The position numbers and the translations under genes were made by a program. Shown in pieces: positions 7,620 through 17,420 of a DNA stretch of 46,374 nucleotides. The stretch is from Hyphomicrobiales bacterium (GTDB lineage: Bacteria > Pseudomonadota > Alphaproteobacteria > Rhizobiales > OSC116): positions 1 through 46,374 of the forward strand of contig JABSRZ010000014.1 of the NCBI GenBank assembly GCA_013214705.1, in the 5' to 3' direction. Numbering within the stretch: position 1 is the stretch's first letter; every line of letters begins with the position of its first letter. Under the pieces are notes generated by a model. It was not told the origin of the DNA, searched no databases, and saw nothing but the letters and a program-made list of their open reading frames with translations.

Positions 7620-10130
7620 ATGAGCCAACAAACCAATACTACTTTTCAAATTGAAGGCATGAGCTGTGCCTCTTGTGTCGGCCGAGTGGAAAAGGCCTTA
7701 TTGGCCATTCCAGGGGTTAGCGATGCCTCGGTGAATTTGGCGACAGAGCAAGCTCAGGTTAGCTATGACGACAGCGTTAATGTTGGCGATCTAACCAAGA
7801 CCTTAACTGATGTCGGTTATCCAGCTTCTATTGAAGAAGTCACTTTAGAAATCGAATCAATGACCTGCGCATCTTGTGTGAAACGGGTCGAAAATGCCCT
7901 CAACGCCGGGCCTGGCGTTATTGACGCTTCGGTGAATTTGGCGACAGAAACTGCCGTGGTGCATTTTGCTGCGGGTAGCATTAACCCTGCAGGCGTCGCT
8001 GCGCTGGCGAGCGATGCAGGTTATACCGCCAAAGTAAAAACTACTGAGCAGACAGATAAGGCCGAGCGCAAAGCTGCCGAAATTCAATGGCTAGGCCGGA
8101 TGACGCTTATCGCCGCGATATTTGCGCTGCCGGTATTTGCCTTGGAAATGGGCAGCCATTTCATTCCCTTGGTAAAAACTTTTGTGGCAGAACAGATTGG
8201 CGTGCAAAATAGCCGGTTAATCCAGTTTGTTTTGACCACTGTGGTGTTGTTTGGCCCGGGTCTCAGATTTTACACCAAGGGCTTCCCGGCTCTGTTGAAA
8301 CGCACACCTGATATGAATTCATTAGTCGCGTTGGGCACATCTGCTGCCTACGGATTTTCATTGGTGGCAACTTTTCTGCCCGAAACATTACCAGCAGGCA
8401 CGGCCAACGTATATTTTGAGGCGGCGGCCGTCATCGTGGTTTTGATTTTGTTAGGACGTTTCTTGGAAGCGCGGGCAAAAGGCCGTACCGGCGAAGCGAT
8501 TCGCAAACTTGTGGGTCTGCAAGCTAAAATCGCACGGGTTGAACGCGGTGGCGAAGTGGTCGAACTGCCTATTCAACAAATTATTTCAGGCGACATTATT
8601 CATGTCCGCCCCGGCGAAAAAATTGCTGTCGATGGCATTGTGCAGTGGGGCTCTTCCTATGTTGACGAAGGCATGATTACCGGAGAATCGATTCCTGTCG
8701 AAAAAACCGAAGGTGAAAATGTTGTTGGCAGCACTGTCAACGGTGCTGGCGCGCTTAAGTTTCGCGCCACCAATGTCGGTGATGACACTATGTTGGCACA
8801 AATCATCAAGATGGTTGAACAGGCGCAAGGCGCAAAATTACCCATTCAGGGCTTGGTCGATAAAATAACCGCAGTTTTTGTGCCCATTGTTATGGGTGTG
8901 GCCGCCCTCACAGTTTTGGCTTGGGTGGTGTTTGGCCCAGACCCTGCAATTACCTTCGCGCTTATTGCTGGCGTTTCGGTTCTGATTATTGCCTGCCCTT
9001 GTGCGATGGGCTTGGCAACGCCGACCTCGATTATGGTCGGCACCGGCCGCGCTGCTGATATGGGCGTATTGTTTCGCAAAGGCGATGCTCTGCAAATGCT
9101 ACAAGAAGCCACCATTGTGGCGGTCGACAAAACGGGCACTTTAACTGAAGGCCGCCCGGCACTGACTGACATGATTGTAACCGACGGATTTGAACGTGAC
9201 GAAGTATTACGGCTAGTGGCCGCGGTCGAAGTTACCTCCGAACACCCGATTGCCGAAGCCATTGTCAGGGCTGCCAAATCAGAAAGTATGAGCCTGCCAG
9301 AAATAACTGATTTTGTTTCGTTCACCGGTTATGGCGTTCAAGCTGACATTGAGAATAAACGCATTCTTATTGGCGCGGACCGGCTGATGGCGCGTGAAGG
9401 TATTGAGCTGGGCTTACTTGCCAGCGAAGGTGCAGCACTCGGCAAAGCCGGCAAATCGCCATTATATGCCGCCATTGACGGCAAAGCCGCCGCTGTTATT
9501 GGTGTTGCCGACCCGATCAAGAAAAGTTCCCCCGCCGTTATCGCCGCTTTGCATAAGTTAGGCCTCAAAGTGGCGATGATAACCGGCGACAATCAAGCCA
9601 CGGCTGAGGCCATCGCACGCGAACTTGGCATCGATGAAGTGGTGGCTGAAGTGTTGCCAGAAGGCAAAGTTGCCGCTTTGGATGCGTTGCGCGCCAACGG
9701 CCAGAAACTTGCCTTTGTCGGCGACGGCATTAACGACGCGCCAGCACTGGCAGTCGCAGATGTTGGCATTGCCATTGGCACTGGCACGGATATAGCCATC
9801 GAAGCTGCAGACGTTGTGCTGATGTCGGGCGACCTGAAGGGCGTGGTCAACGCGTTTACAATCAGCAAACGCACCATGAGCAATATTCGGCAGAACTTGT
9901 TTTGGGCCTTTGGCTATAACACGTTGCTTATCCCGGTTGCTGCCGGTGTTTTATACCCATTCAGTGGCACTTTATTGTCGCCAGTGTTGGCGGCCGGGGC
10001 GATGGCTCTGTCTAGTGTATTTGTATTAACCAACGCTTTGAGGTTGCGCTGGGTGAAACCGGCTATGCAAGAACTAGAAGCGACAGCAATTTCAATGGAC
10101 ACGGCGCATGCCGCTGCCCCAGCTGAGTAA
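7620..10130 (+). CDS. copA: Cu(I)-translocating P1B-type ATPase
   Basis: Translation from ATG 7620 gives 836 aa; GAAGGTGAT just upstream is a good ribosome site, so the earlier GTG at 7611 is not needed. Two HMA domains come first (GMSCASC with Cys16/Cys19, and SMTCASC around residue 83). Membrane helices follow, with the Cu-specific CPC motif in helix 6 (about 459-461). The phosphorylation motif DKTGT starts at Asp503, then come [10 protein letters not shown] (HP motif), TGDN and GDGINDAP. P1B-1 pumps export Cu(I) or Ag(I) to the periplasm using ATP. The gene is followed after 13 nt by cueR and is divergent from copZ, so the three form one copper-homeostasis unit. Confidence 0.97.
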   Translation: MSQQTNTTFQIEGMSCASCVGRVEKALLAIPGVSDASVNLATEQAQVSYDDSVNVGDLTKTLTDVGYPASIEEVTLEIESMTCASCVKRVENALNAGPGVIDASVNLATETAVVHFAAGSINPAGVAALASDAGYTAKVKTTEQTDKAERKAAEIQWLGRMTLIAAIFALPVFALEMGSHFIPLVKTFVAEQIGVQNSRLIQFVLTTVVLFGPGLRFYTKGFPALLKRTPDMNSLVALGTSAAYGFSLVATFLPETLPAGTANVYFEAAAVIVVLILLGRFLEARAKGRTGEAIRKLVGLQAKIARVERGGEVVELPIQQIISGDIIHVRPGEKIAVDGIVQWGSSYVDEGMITGESIPVEKTEGENVVGSTVNGAGALKFRATNVGDDTMLAQIIKMVEQAQGAKLPIQGLVDKITAVFVPIVMGVAALTVLAWVVFGPDPAITFALIAGVSVLIIACPCAMGLATPTSIMVGTGRAADMGVLFRKGDALQMLQEATIVAVDKTGTLTEGRPALTDMIVTDGFERDEVLRLVAAVEVTSEHPIAEAIVRAAKSESMSLPEITDFVSFTGYGVQADIENKRILIGADRLMAREGIELGLLASEGAALGKAGKSPLYAAIDGKAAAVIGVADPIKKSSPAVIAALHKLGLKVAMITGDNQATAEAIARELGIDEVVAEVLPEGKVAALDALRANGQKLAFVGDGINDAPALAVADVGIAIGTGTDIAIEAADVVLMSGDLKGVVNAFTISKRTMSNIRQNLFWAFGYNTLLIPVAAGVLYPFSGTLLSPVLAAGAMALSSVFVLTNALRLRWVKPAMQELEATAISMDTAHAAAPAE

Positions 10131-10143
10131 GAAAGGAATTTCG

Positions 10144-10539
10144 ATGAATATTGGTGATGTTTCAATCCGCTCTGGCTTGCCTGTAAAAACCATTCGTTAT
10201 TATGAAGATATAGGTTTGGTCAGTCCCTTGCGCAGTGAAAATGGTTATCGGACGTTTCAGGAAAAAGAGTTGCATAAACTTTCGTTTTTGGCACGCGCCC
10301 GGTCACTTGGTTTCACCATAGAAGTGTGCCGGACACTGCTCGGGTTATATGATGACCATTCGCGCGAAAGCTCCGATGTAAAACGCATCGCCAATGAGCA
10401 TCTTGAGCAGATCGAAACAAAAATTTCTGGACTTGAAACCATGCGCGCCGCGCTTTCACATTTGATTGACGAATGTGCTGGTGATCATCGGCCAGACTGC
10501 CCGATCCTAGAGGATCTAGGTGGGATATCTGAACATTAA
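10144..10539 (+). CDS. cueR: MerR-family copper-responsive regulator (CueR/HmrR type)
   Basis: The start is ATG 10144, preceded by AAGAAAGGAA. This gives 131 aa beginning MNIGDVSIRSGLPVKTIRYYEDIGL, the canonical MerR winged helix. A long dimerisation helix follows. The C-terminal metal loop has Cys111 and Cys119 with the spacing CAGDHRPDC, as in CueR (Cys112/Cys120), which indicates a monovalent Cu/Ag sensor rather than Zn or Hg. It likely bends the 19-bp-spacer promoters upstream of copA and the copZ-like gene. It sits 13 nt after copA and so is itself copper-induced if cotranscribed. An ORF track start 12 codons earlier lies inside copA and is unlikely. Confidence 0.94.
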   Translation: MNIGDVSIRSGLPVKTIRYYEDIGLVSPLRSENGYRTFQEKELHKLSFLARARSLGFTIEVCRTLLGLYDDHSRESSDVKRIANEHLEQIETKISGLETMRAALSHLIDECAGDHRPDCPILEDLGGISEH

Positions 10540-10685
10540 AGAGGGTTGAATATGTTGGGACATATTAGCCAAACGGCAGCGGTCAATGAGATCAAACGCC
10601 AAAAGAGTTTTCGTTATTGCCGACCTTTCGCAAGAGTTGGCGTCTCTGGTGCACACATCGGAAATGCCAAGACGTGTCGTCAATT

Positions 10686-10701
10686 CGTGGCACTTGCCAC
10701 G
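10686..10701 (+). terminator. Weak stem-loop after cueR
   Basis: CGTGGC (10686-10691), a four-base loop and GCCACG (10696-10701) form a perfect GC-rich stem. It lies between cueR and the ABC operon. It is followed by TAAATTAAA rather than a T-run, so it is at best a weak terminator. No gene is visible in 10540-10785. Confidence 0.35.
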
Positions 10702-10785
10702 TAAATTAAACTTGACATAAATGACCGCAGTTGAAACTTGCGAGGCGTCATTTTTGTTGGGAACATTATATCGGGAGGATATGAA

Positions 10786-12378
10786 GTGAATACTGTTAAA
10801 AACTATTACTGTGGAGGGACTTTCAGCCCCGGAAGCAGAATCCTGAAATCAGCCATTGCGCTGATGGCGGCTGTGACGTTTACAGCAACGCTAAGCACAA
10901 GTGCTTTTGCAGCCTCGGATGACCGTTCGGATCTTCGAATTGCCATGCCAACGACTTGGGCATCGCATGGACCGACAGTGAACTCAAACTTTGCTGCTCG
11001 TGTTGCATATTCGATATATGATACGCTGGTATGGCGTAACTATTTGTCTAAATCAGACGGTAGTGGCTCTGAACTAGAGCCGGGTTTGGCAACATCATGG
11101 GAGCAAGTTTCACCAACTGAGTGGGATTTTGCCATTCGCCAAGGTGTAAAATTCCATGACGGCACAACCATGACAACTGAGGATGTTGCATTCTCAATTA
11201 ACAACACTTATGGCGATGGCACTGAGCCGTTTGCAGCTTCTGGAACCATTGCAAGCGCTGTGGCAATAGATGGCAATACAGTTCGGGTAACCACTAAAAA
11301 CCCTGATCCTGCATTGTTGTCACGCATGGCGACTGTTATGGGCCAAGTTTATCCGCAAGCCTATTATGAAAAAGTCGGACCAGAAGAATTTGGCCGTACG
11401 CCAATTGGCACTGGACCATATCAATGGGCTGGCAGAATTGCCGGTGAATCGCTTAAATTGACATCTTTTGATGACTATTGGGGCAGCACACCACCTCTAA
11501 ACAGCATCACTTTCCTTGAGGTGCCAGAAGTGTCATCTAGGATTGCTGGCTTGCTTACTGGTGAATATGACATCGTGACGTCACTACCACCAGATCAGAC
11601 TCGGCCGATCGATAATGATGCGGGCACTGAAATCCGTGCGGTGGCTGTTGAAAATGTTCACATGATCACTTTCCGTCAGTATAAAGAAGACAGACCACAA
11701 GCTGATAAGCGTATCCGTAAAGCCATGGCGTTGTCACTTAACCGTGCCTTGCTTGCAGACAAGCTTTGGGCTGGTTTAACTGTAGCTGGTACGTATGACT
11801 TTGCCGGTTATGGCGAATATGCAATGCCAGAACGTGGCGCATTGCCATTTGATCCAGAAGGCGCCAAAGCACTGTTGGCCGATGCTGGTTATAATGGTGA
11901 AGAAATCGTTATCCGGGTTGTTGGTGGTTATTATACCAACATGACACGGGCGATGGAAGCCGGTCTTGAGATGTGGAAAGAAGTTGGCCTAAACGTCAAA
12001 CTCGACATCATTGAGAACTGGGGCCAAATGGGTCAAGAAGGCGATGCTTATGCAGCGTCTGACAATATGTGGATGACTGATCCAGGTGGTGGCATGTGGT
12101 TTAGCTGGGGTCGTGAAGGCGGACATCGTCTGAAGGATTGGGGCGGAACGCCACCAGCAGAATTTGCGGCTCTTGGTACAGCGATTGAGCAAGGTTCAGA
12201 CTTTGACACTCGCCAACAAGCCTATAGCGATCTGCTTGACCTTTGGGACGATTTAGTGCCTGCTATATTGCTATATCGCCCTGTAGAAGCCTATGGCGTG
12301 CGTAAAGACCTTGATTGGAAGCCATATACATTCTTCTATATGGATTTCCGCGCTGGCAATGTTGAAGACAAAAGCTAA
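10786..12378 (+). CDS. ABC transporter substrate-binding protein, family 5 (peptide/opine type)
   Basis: The GTG at 10786 is preceded at good distance by GGGAGG (10773-10778), giving 530 aa. Residues 1-42 form a signal peptide (SRILKSAIALMAAVTFTATL, cut after SAFA). The mature protein has the SBP family 5 layout: TLVWRNYL, the signature GLATSWEQVSPTEWDFAIRQGVKFHDGT, and a C-terminal domain with YRPVEAYGVRKD. Family members bind di- or oligopeptides, opines, nickel or glutathione in the periplasm for the cognate permease pair. It is the first gene of a five- or six-gene operon. The substrate is not predictable from the sequence. Confidence 0.95.
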   Translation: MNTVKNYYCGGTFSPGSRILKSAIALMAAVTFTATLSTSAFAASDDRSDLRIAMPTTWASHGPTVNSNFAARVAYSIYDTLVWRNYLSKSDGSGSELEPGLATSWEQVSPTEWDFAIRQGVKFHDGTTMTTEDVAFSINNTYGDGTEPFAASGTIASAVAIDGNTVRVTTKNPDPALLSRMATVMGQVYPQAYYEKVGPEEFGRTPIGTGPYQWAGRIAGESLKLTSFDDYWGSTPPLNSITFLEVPEVSSRIAGLLTGEYDIVTSLPPDQTRPIDNDAGTEIRAVAVENVHMITFRQYKEDRPQADKRIRKAMALSLNRALLADKLWAGLTVAGTYDFAGYGEYAMPERGALPFDPEGAKALLADAGYNGEEIVIRVVGGYYTNMTRAMEAGLEMWKEVGLNVKLDIIENWGQMGQEGDAYAASDNMWMTDPGGGMWFSWGREGGHRLKDWGGTPPAEFAALGTAIEQGSDFDTRQQAYSDLLDLWDDLVPAILLYRPVEAYGVRKDLDWKPYTFFYMDFRAGNVEDKS

Positions 12379-12399
12379 GCGTTAAACAACCTAAAAACC

Positions 12400-12430
12400 C
12401 GGTGGGTCGTAGCTAATTTGCGACCCACCG
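12400..12430 (+). promoter_or_regulatory. Intra-operon hairpin between binding-protein and permease genes
   Basis: CGGTGGGTCG (12400-12409) and CGACCCACCG (12421-12430) form a perfect 10-bp GC-rich stem with an 11-nt loop, 22 nt after the binding-protein stop. No T-run follows. Such hairpins commonly protect the upstream mRNA or partly stop transcription, so that binding protein is made in excess over permease. Confidence 0.75.
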
Positions 12431-12472
12431 TATAATAACCCCCAATTGTGCAATAGTTCACAGGAGGCAAGA

Positions 12473-13402
12473 TTGACCAGATATATTCTCATTAAAATAC
12501 TGCGTAGTGTTTTTACACTTTGGATTGTGGTATCCGCCGTATTTTTGGTTCTTCGAGCCTCAGGTGACCCGATTTATAGTGTATTTTCTCTGGGCACACC
12601 AGAAGCCACGCTAGACGTATTTCGGGCAAAATGGGGCATTGATAAATCTATTTTCGAACAATATTTAATTTATTTAAATGACATAATTCATGGCGATTTT
12701 GGCACCTCCTTTTTCGATGGCCAACCCGCGTGGGATCTGGTCGTAGCGCGACTGCCCAAAACTTTGTTACTCGGCGGCACAACTTTTGTAATTAGCGTCG
12801 TCGCTGGCGTTTTGCTGGGTGCTTTTGCAGCCTTAAAACGTGGCACATTCTGGGATAGAGGCATCATGACCGCCGCGGTGGCTTCTTTCTCCATGCCGAG
12901 CTATTTCCTAGCGCTGATGCTTATCTTATTTTTCTCTTTGGAACTTCGCTGGCTGCCAACCGCTGGTGCCGAAACTTGGAAACATTTAATCTTGCCAGCA
13001 ACCACGCTTGGCCTGACCCTTTCGGGCAGCATTGCCCGCTTCACGCGCTCGGCCATGCTCGAGGTTTTGCGCAAGTCTTACATGCGAACGGCGCGCGCCA
13101 AAGGGGCACCGCGCTGGCGACAGATCGCGTGGCACGCGCTGCCAAATGCGGCCATCCCAACGGTTACAGTTATTGGCTTTCAGCTTGGGTGGTTAATCGG
13201 CGGGTCGGTGGTAATCGAAACCGTGTTTGCTTGGCCTGGCGCTGGGCGATTATTCATCACCTCAGTTGGCGTTCGAGATTTTGCGGTGGTGCAATTATTC
13301 ATTTTGATGGTGGCCTCGACGGTTATTATCGCCAACCTTCTGGTCGACATTCTATACGGATATTTAGACCCTAGAATAAGTGTGACAGGTGATAACAAAT
13401 GA
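12473..13402 (+). CDS. ABC transporter permease, DppB-like
   Basis: I place the start at TTG 12473 because AGGAGG lies 5 nt upstream and the product then begins MTRYILIKILRSVFTLWIVV, typical of DppB-type permeases (309 aa). The N-terminal segment with RASGDP is conserved in the family. Six membrane segments follow, and the coupling loop is seen in YMRTARAKGAPRWRQIAWHALPNA. The protein forms a heterodimeric inner-membrane channel with the next gene product, with which it overlaps by 4 nt (ATGA), indicating translational coupling. Confidence 0.94.
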   Translation: MTRYILIKILRSVFTLWIVVSAVFLVLRASGDPIYSVFSLGTPEATLDVFRAKWGIDKSIFEQYLIYLNDIIHGDFGTSFFDGQPAWDLVVARLPKTLLLGGTTFVISVVAGVLLGAFAALKRGTFWDRGIMTAAVASFSMPSYFLALMLILFFSLELRWLPTAGAETWKHLILPATTLGLTLSGSIARFTRSAMLEVLRKSYMRTARAKGAPRWRQIAWHALPNAAIPTVTVIGFQLGWLIGGSVVIETVFAWPGAGRLFITSVGVRDFAVVQLFILMVASTVIIANLLVDILYGYLDPRISVTGDNK

Positions 13403-14316
13403 GCCATCAACAAGCGCAGCCAGCAACCCAAACCGTCACAACCAACCGCATTAAACGTAGCCGGCTTGGTGCATTGCTGCACCGCTGGGGCTTAACCGGT
13501 GAATGGCTGGTAACAGCCGCGCTGATCTATGTCAGTTTTATCTTGTTTGTTGCGGTGTTTGGGTTTTTGTTCCAACCCTATCCTCACACCCAGACCGACC
13601 TGTTTAACCAATTGCAGCCGCCAGTGTTTATGGATGGTGGTTCATGGGCGCATCTCCTAGGTACAGACGACCTTGGCCGCGATGTCTTAAGTCGCCTAAT
13701 TCGTGGGCTACGGTTAAGCGTGTTGATCGGGGTTATTGGCACGGTAATCGGCGCTATTTTGGGCAGTTTTCTCGGCATTGTTGCCGCTCATTTTCGCGGA
13801 TGGGTGGAAGAAGTGTTGATGATGCTGGTGGACATTCAAGTCTCATTGCCATTCATCATTTTCGCGCTGGCTATATTGGCATTTGTTGGCAATAGCCTTA
13901 CAATTCTTATCATCGTTGTTGGCATAGACGGCTGGGAACGCTATGCAAGACTATCGCGTTCCATGGTGCTTTCGGCAAATCGGCAAGATTATGTGTTGGC
14001 CGTGCGTTCGTTAGGGCTTAACAATTTCAAAATATACCAACGCCACGTTTTGCCCAACATTATGGGCACATTAGTGGTGCAGGCAACCATCAACTTGCCC
14101 GGCGTCATACTATTAGAGTCAACCTTAAGCTTTCTTGGCCTAGGGGTGCAGCCACCGATGACCAGCCTAGGCCAAATTCTTGGCGTGGGTAGAGATTATC
14201 TAATTCTCGCCCCGTGGATTGCCGTAGCGCCCGGCTTGGTCATCTTCTTTTTAACCTTGTCAATTGCCGTTATCGGCGATTGGTTACGCGACAAACTGGA
14301 CCCGACCCTGAAATGA
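13399..14316 (+). CDS. ABC transporter permease, DppC-like
   Basis: This 305-aa protein has a cytoplasmic N-terminal tail, a first membrane helix (TAALIYVSFILFVAVFGFLF) and the family motif HLLGTDDLGRDVLSRLIRGLRLSV. The coupling loop is DYVLAVRSLGLNNFKIYQRHVLPN. It is the second permease subunit of the peptide/opine-type ABC transporter. Its ATG overlaps the stop of the DppB-like gene, and its own stop overlaps the ATG of the ATPase gene by 4 nt, so the operon is tightly coupled. Confidence 0.95.
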   Translation: MSHQQAQPATQTVTTNRIKRSRLGALLHRWGLTGEWLVTAALIYVSFILFVAVFGFLFQPYPHTQTDLFNQLQPPVFMDGGSWAHLLGTDDLGRDVLSRLIRGLRLSVLIGVIGTVIGAILGSFLGIVAAHFRGWVEEVLMMLVDIQVSLPFIIFALAILAFVGNSLTILIIVVGIDGWERYARLSRSMVLSANRQDYVLAVRSLGLNNFKIYQRHVLPNIMGTLVVQATINLPGVILLESTLSFLGLGVQPPMTSLGQILGVGRDYLILAPWIAVAPGLVIFFLTLSIAVIGDWLRDKLDPTLK

Positions 14317-15332
14317 GCGATAGCCTTAAAATCAAATCTGATCCGTCTGACGAGATCGCCCAAACCCCACTTTTGGAAGTGCGCGGCCTGTCTGTTGTTT
14401 TTGACACGCCTGACGGCCCCCAAGAGGTGGTGGATCAAGTTGACCTTAAAGTTTGCGCGGGCCGCACGCTTGGCCTTGTTGGCGAAAGCGGCAGCGGGAA
14501 AAGCGTGACTTGCCTTGGTGTGATGCGGCTGTTGGATACAGGCGGACGAGTTACCAGTGGCGAAGTGATGTTCGAAGGCAGAGACCTGCTTAAAAACACC
14601 GAAGAGGAAATGGAGGCACTACGCGGTTGCAAAATTGGTATGGTGTTTCAAGACCCGATGGTATCACTTAACCCGGTGCGCACCATTGGCTGGCAAATCT
14701 CGGAATCCTTGCGTTTGCACCGAAATCTTTCTAAAGCGGCGGCCAAACATCGCACCATGGAATTGCTCGACCTGGTCGGCATTCCTGAGCCGAAAACCCG
14801 CTACGCCGAATACCCACACCAATTTTCTGGCGGCATGAGCCAACGGGCAATGATTGCCATGGCGATTGCTTGCCAACCAAAATTGCTAATTGCTGATGAG
14901 CCTACAACCGCGTTAGATGTGACTATACAGGCGCAAATATTGGAATTGCTGTCTGATCTTAAGAAAGAACTGGATATGGCACTTATTTTGATCACCCATG
15001 ACCTTGGTGTGATTGCCGAGGCAGCGGATGACGTGGCCGTCATGTATGCCGGCCGGGTGGTCGAAGAAGCCAGTGTGCTAGATTTGTTTGATAACCCTTT
15101 GCATCATTATACCTTGGGCCTGCTCAATTCTCTGCCCCGTATTGACCGCAGTGTGGACCGCTTAAATGCCATTGAAGGCACAGCCCCACCACCGCAGGAT
15201 TTTGTCGAAGGCTGCCGGTTTGAATCACGCTGTGGCCATTGTAGTGACCATTGCTATGGCGTTCGTCCGAGTTTTAACCAGGTCAGTGCCACCCGCCGGG
15301 TGGCCTGCATGCACCCAAGGGAGATGACATGA
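14313..15332 (+). CDS. ABC transporter ATP-binding protein, DppD-like
   Basis: The start is ATG 14313, overlapping the upstream stop by 4 nt. A longer frame begins inside the permease gene and is unlikely. The product is 339 aa. It has Walker [10 protein letters not shown]-loop [13 protein letters not shown], an ABC signature in the unusual form [12 protein letters not shown], and Walker [13 protein letters not shown]. The C-terminal oligopeptide/dipeptide extension holds the cysteines expected of this family ([16 protein letters not shown]). It hydrolyses ATP to drive import together with the DppF-like partner. Confidence 0.95.
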   Translation: MSDSLKIKSDPSDEIAQTPLLEVRGLSVVFDTPDGPQEVVDQVDLKVCAGRTLGLVGESGSGKSVTCLGVMRLLDTGGRVTSGEVMFEGRDLLKNTEEEMEALRGCKIGMVFQDPMVSLNPVRTIGWQISESLRLHRNLSKAAAKHRTMELLDLVGIPEPKTRYAEYPHQFSGGMSQRAMIAMAIACQPKLLIADEPTTALDVTIQAQILELLSDLKKELDMALILITHDLGVIAEAADDVAVMYAGRVVEEASVLDLFDNPLHHYTLGLLNSLPRIDRSVDRLNAIEGTAPPPQDFVEGCRFESRCGHCSDHCYGVRPSFNQVSATRRVACMHPREMT

Positions 15333-16327
15333 ATAAATCATCGGCCGTGGCGCCTGAAATATTGATGGAAGCCAAAGATTTGGTCTGCCATTTTAGCGGG
15401 CCAAAGACATCATTTTTTGGCAAGCGCAAGATAATCCATGCCGTCAATGGGGTGTCGCTTGACTTGTATAAAGGCGAAACTTTGGGGCTGGTCGGCGAGA
15501 GCGGCTGTGGCAAATCAACTTTGGGTCAATTGATTCTCAACCTAATTCAACCAACATCAGGTTCGACTGTGTTTCTGGGGCAAGATGTCACCAAGGTCGA
15601 CAAGCTAGAATGGCGGCGCTTGCGCAGCGAAATGCAATTGGTATTTCAGAACCCGCTTGGCGCGCTTAACCCACGGCTGCTAATCTACAAGCAAATTCGT
15701 GAACCGTTGGAAATCCACAATGTCGGCGACCCAGATGATCGCCACGCCAAAGTGATGGACATGATCGAGGCGGTCAGTCTGCCGGAACATTTGCTAGAAC
15801 GTTATCCGCACCAACTTTCGGGAGGCCAACAGCAACGGGTGGTGATCGCCCGTGCGCTGATCAACAACCCCAAACTGGTGGTGTGCGATGAAAGCGTGTC
15901 GGCGCTCGATGTCTCGGTGCAGGCGCAGGTGGTAAATCTACTGGCAGATATGCAAAAGAAACTTGGGCTAACCTATTTATTCATAACCCATGACCTCAGC
16001 ATTGTTCGCCATATTTCTTCGCGCATTGCGGTGATGTATCTGGGGCGGATAGTCGAACTTGCAGACAGCGTGGAATTATTGCAAAACCCGGCTCACCCCT
16101 ATACCAAAGCGCTTATTGCGGCTGTGCCTGTGCCCGACCCGCGCGCTCGTTCATCACGTGCCACCATTCGCGGCGAACCACCTAACCCGTTCGACCCGCC
16201 TTCGGGCTGCGCTTTTCACGCGCGATGTCCGCACGCAGACGCCAAATGCCGCACAGATCTGCCCGATTTTAGGCAAATTTCTGATCGCCATATGGTGGCT
16301 TGTCATCATGCAGAAAAACTCTTTTAA
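15329..16327 (+). CDS. ABC transporter ATP-binding protein, DppF-like
   Basis: The 332-aa protein is the second ATPase of the importer. It has Walker [12 protein letters not shown]-loop [12 protein letters not shown], signature [15 protein letters not shown] and Walker [16 protein letters not shown]-terminal oligo_HPY tail carries a cysteine cluster ([14 protein letters not shown]). The start ATG overlaps the DppD-like stop by 4 nt. The five transporter genes therefore form a complete system: binding protein, two permeases and two ATPases. Confidence 0.95.
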   Translation: MNKSSAVAPEILMEAKDLVCHFSGPKTSFFGKRKIIHAVNGVSLDLYKGETLGLVGESGCGKSTLGQLILNLIQPTSGSTVFLGQDVTKVDKLEWRRLRSEMQLVFQNPLGALNPRLLIYKQIREPLEIHNVGDPDDRHAKVMDMIEAVSLPEHLLERYPHQLSGGQQQRVVIARALINNPKLVVCDESVSALDVSVQAQVVNLLADMQKKLGLTYLFITHDLSIVRHISSRIAVMYLGRIVELADSVELLQNPAHPYTKALIAAVPVPDPRARSSRATIRGEPPNPFDPPSGCAFHARCPHADAKCRTDLPDFRQISDRHMVACHHAEKLF

Positions 16328-16369
16328 CCATCGCTCTGGGCGAAAATAAACCTAGCGAAAGATCTCACT

Positions 16370-17296
16370 ATGCCAACACGTTTTTTTAGATCAGCAGATA
16401 AATTTTATCGTGGCAATTTACACACTCACTCGACCAATTCCGATGGCGTTCTTTCGCCGCAAGAGGTCTGCCGTCGTTATCAGGCCGAAGGTTATGATTT
16501 CATCGCGTTGACCGATCATTTTATCGGGCAGTTTGATTATCCGATTTCTGATACTTCGGCGTTTCGGAATGATGGTTTTACCACCATTCTAGGCGCAGAA
16601 TTGCATACGGGTTCTATGCTGAACGGCAATTTATGGCATATTGTGGCAGCCGGGTTGCCAACTGATTTTAAACCACCGCATGCGCCAACTTTTCGCGCGG
16701 TGGAAGGTTCAGAATCCGCAGCAAATATTGCCCAGCGTGCTCGTGATGCGGGCGCTTTTGTCGTCATTGCCCACCCACATTGGTCGGGCATGACTCAGGC
16801 TGACGCCCTCAGCATCGAAGCGGCACATGCGGTAGAAATTTACAATCATGGTTGCGTGGTTGATAATGACCGCGGCGAGGGCTTACATACGCTCGATCAA
16901 TTATTGAACTCTGGGCGCCATGTAAACCTGATAGCCACTGATGACGCGCATTTCAACACCCCAGATTTTTTCGGCGGATGGGTTATGGTCAAAGCTTCAG
17001 AGAACAGCCCAGAAGCTCTGTTAACCGCGCTGAGGGACGGTGAATTCTACTCGAGCACTGGCCCAGATATAAAAGACATTCGGATTTCTGAAACTAGTGT
17101 TGAGGTCGATTGCTCCTCCGCTGCGACCATCATCATTCAAGGCCAAGGCACATCGATGGCAACGCTGCACGGCGAGTCCATGACGACAGGAAAACTTTCT
17201 CTGGAGCGGCTGCATGGATCGCCATGGATCCGCGTCACAGTCATAGACCGTGCCAGCAAACGCGCATGGTCAAATCCGATCTGGATCAATGAATAA
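16370..17296 (+). CDS. PHP-domain metal-dependent hydrolase (CehA/McbA-like)
   Basis: The 308-aa protein opens with the PHP metal-binding motif NLHTHSTNSDG (about residues 16-26). It continues with EGYDFIALTDH, the middle motif LGAELHTG, VVIAHPHWSG and a late ATDDAHF, so the metal-ligand His/Asp set of PHP domains is present. PHP enzymes hydrolyse phosphoesters; the CehA/McbA branch includes an amide/ester-type hydrolase. There is no signal peptide. It lies 42 nt after the transporter ATPase gene on the same strand, so it may process the imported compound. The C-terminal 60 residues look like an all-beta tail. Substrate unknown. Confidence 0.85.
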   Translation: MPTRFFRSADKFYRGNLHTHSTNSDGVLSPQEVCRRYQAEGYDFIALTDHFIGQFDYPISDTSAFRNDGFTTILGAELHTGSMLNGNLWHIVAAGLPTDFKPPHAPTFRAVEGSESAANIAQRARDAGAFVVIAHPHWSGMTQADALSIEAAHAVEIYNHGCVVDNDRGEGLHTLDQLLNSGRHVNLIATDDAHFNTPDFFGGWVMVKASENSPEALLTALRDGEFYSSTGPDIKDIRISETSVEVDCSSAATIIIQGQGTSMATLHGESMTTGKLSLERLHGSPWIRVTVIDRASKRAWSNPIWINE

Positions 17297-17420
17297 AAAA
17301 TTACGCTGTTTTGGGTAAAGTGAAAGCCATATTTTGCCGTTGCCACCTCGAAACTGTGAATTGACATGCAAAAGCGATCCATTTAGGTGAAAAATTGGCA
17401 CGAAAGCGGGACATGACCAT

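Noticed and set aside
8838-10165. Long minus-strand frames opposite copA (up to 159 codons)
   Set aside because: Shadow frames of a clearly coding GC-richer gene; their sequences are Thr/Ser/Ala-rich and without domains.
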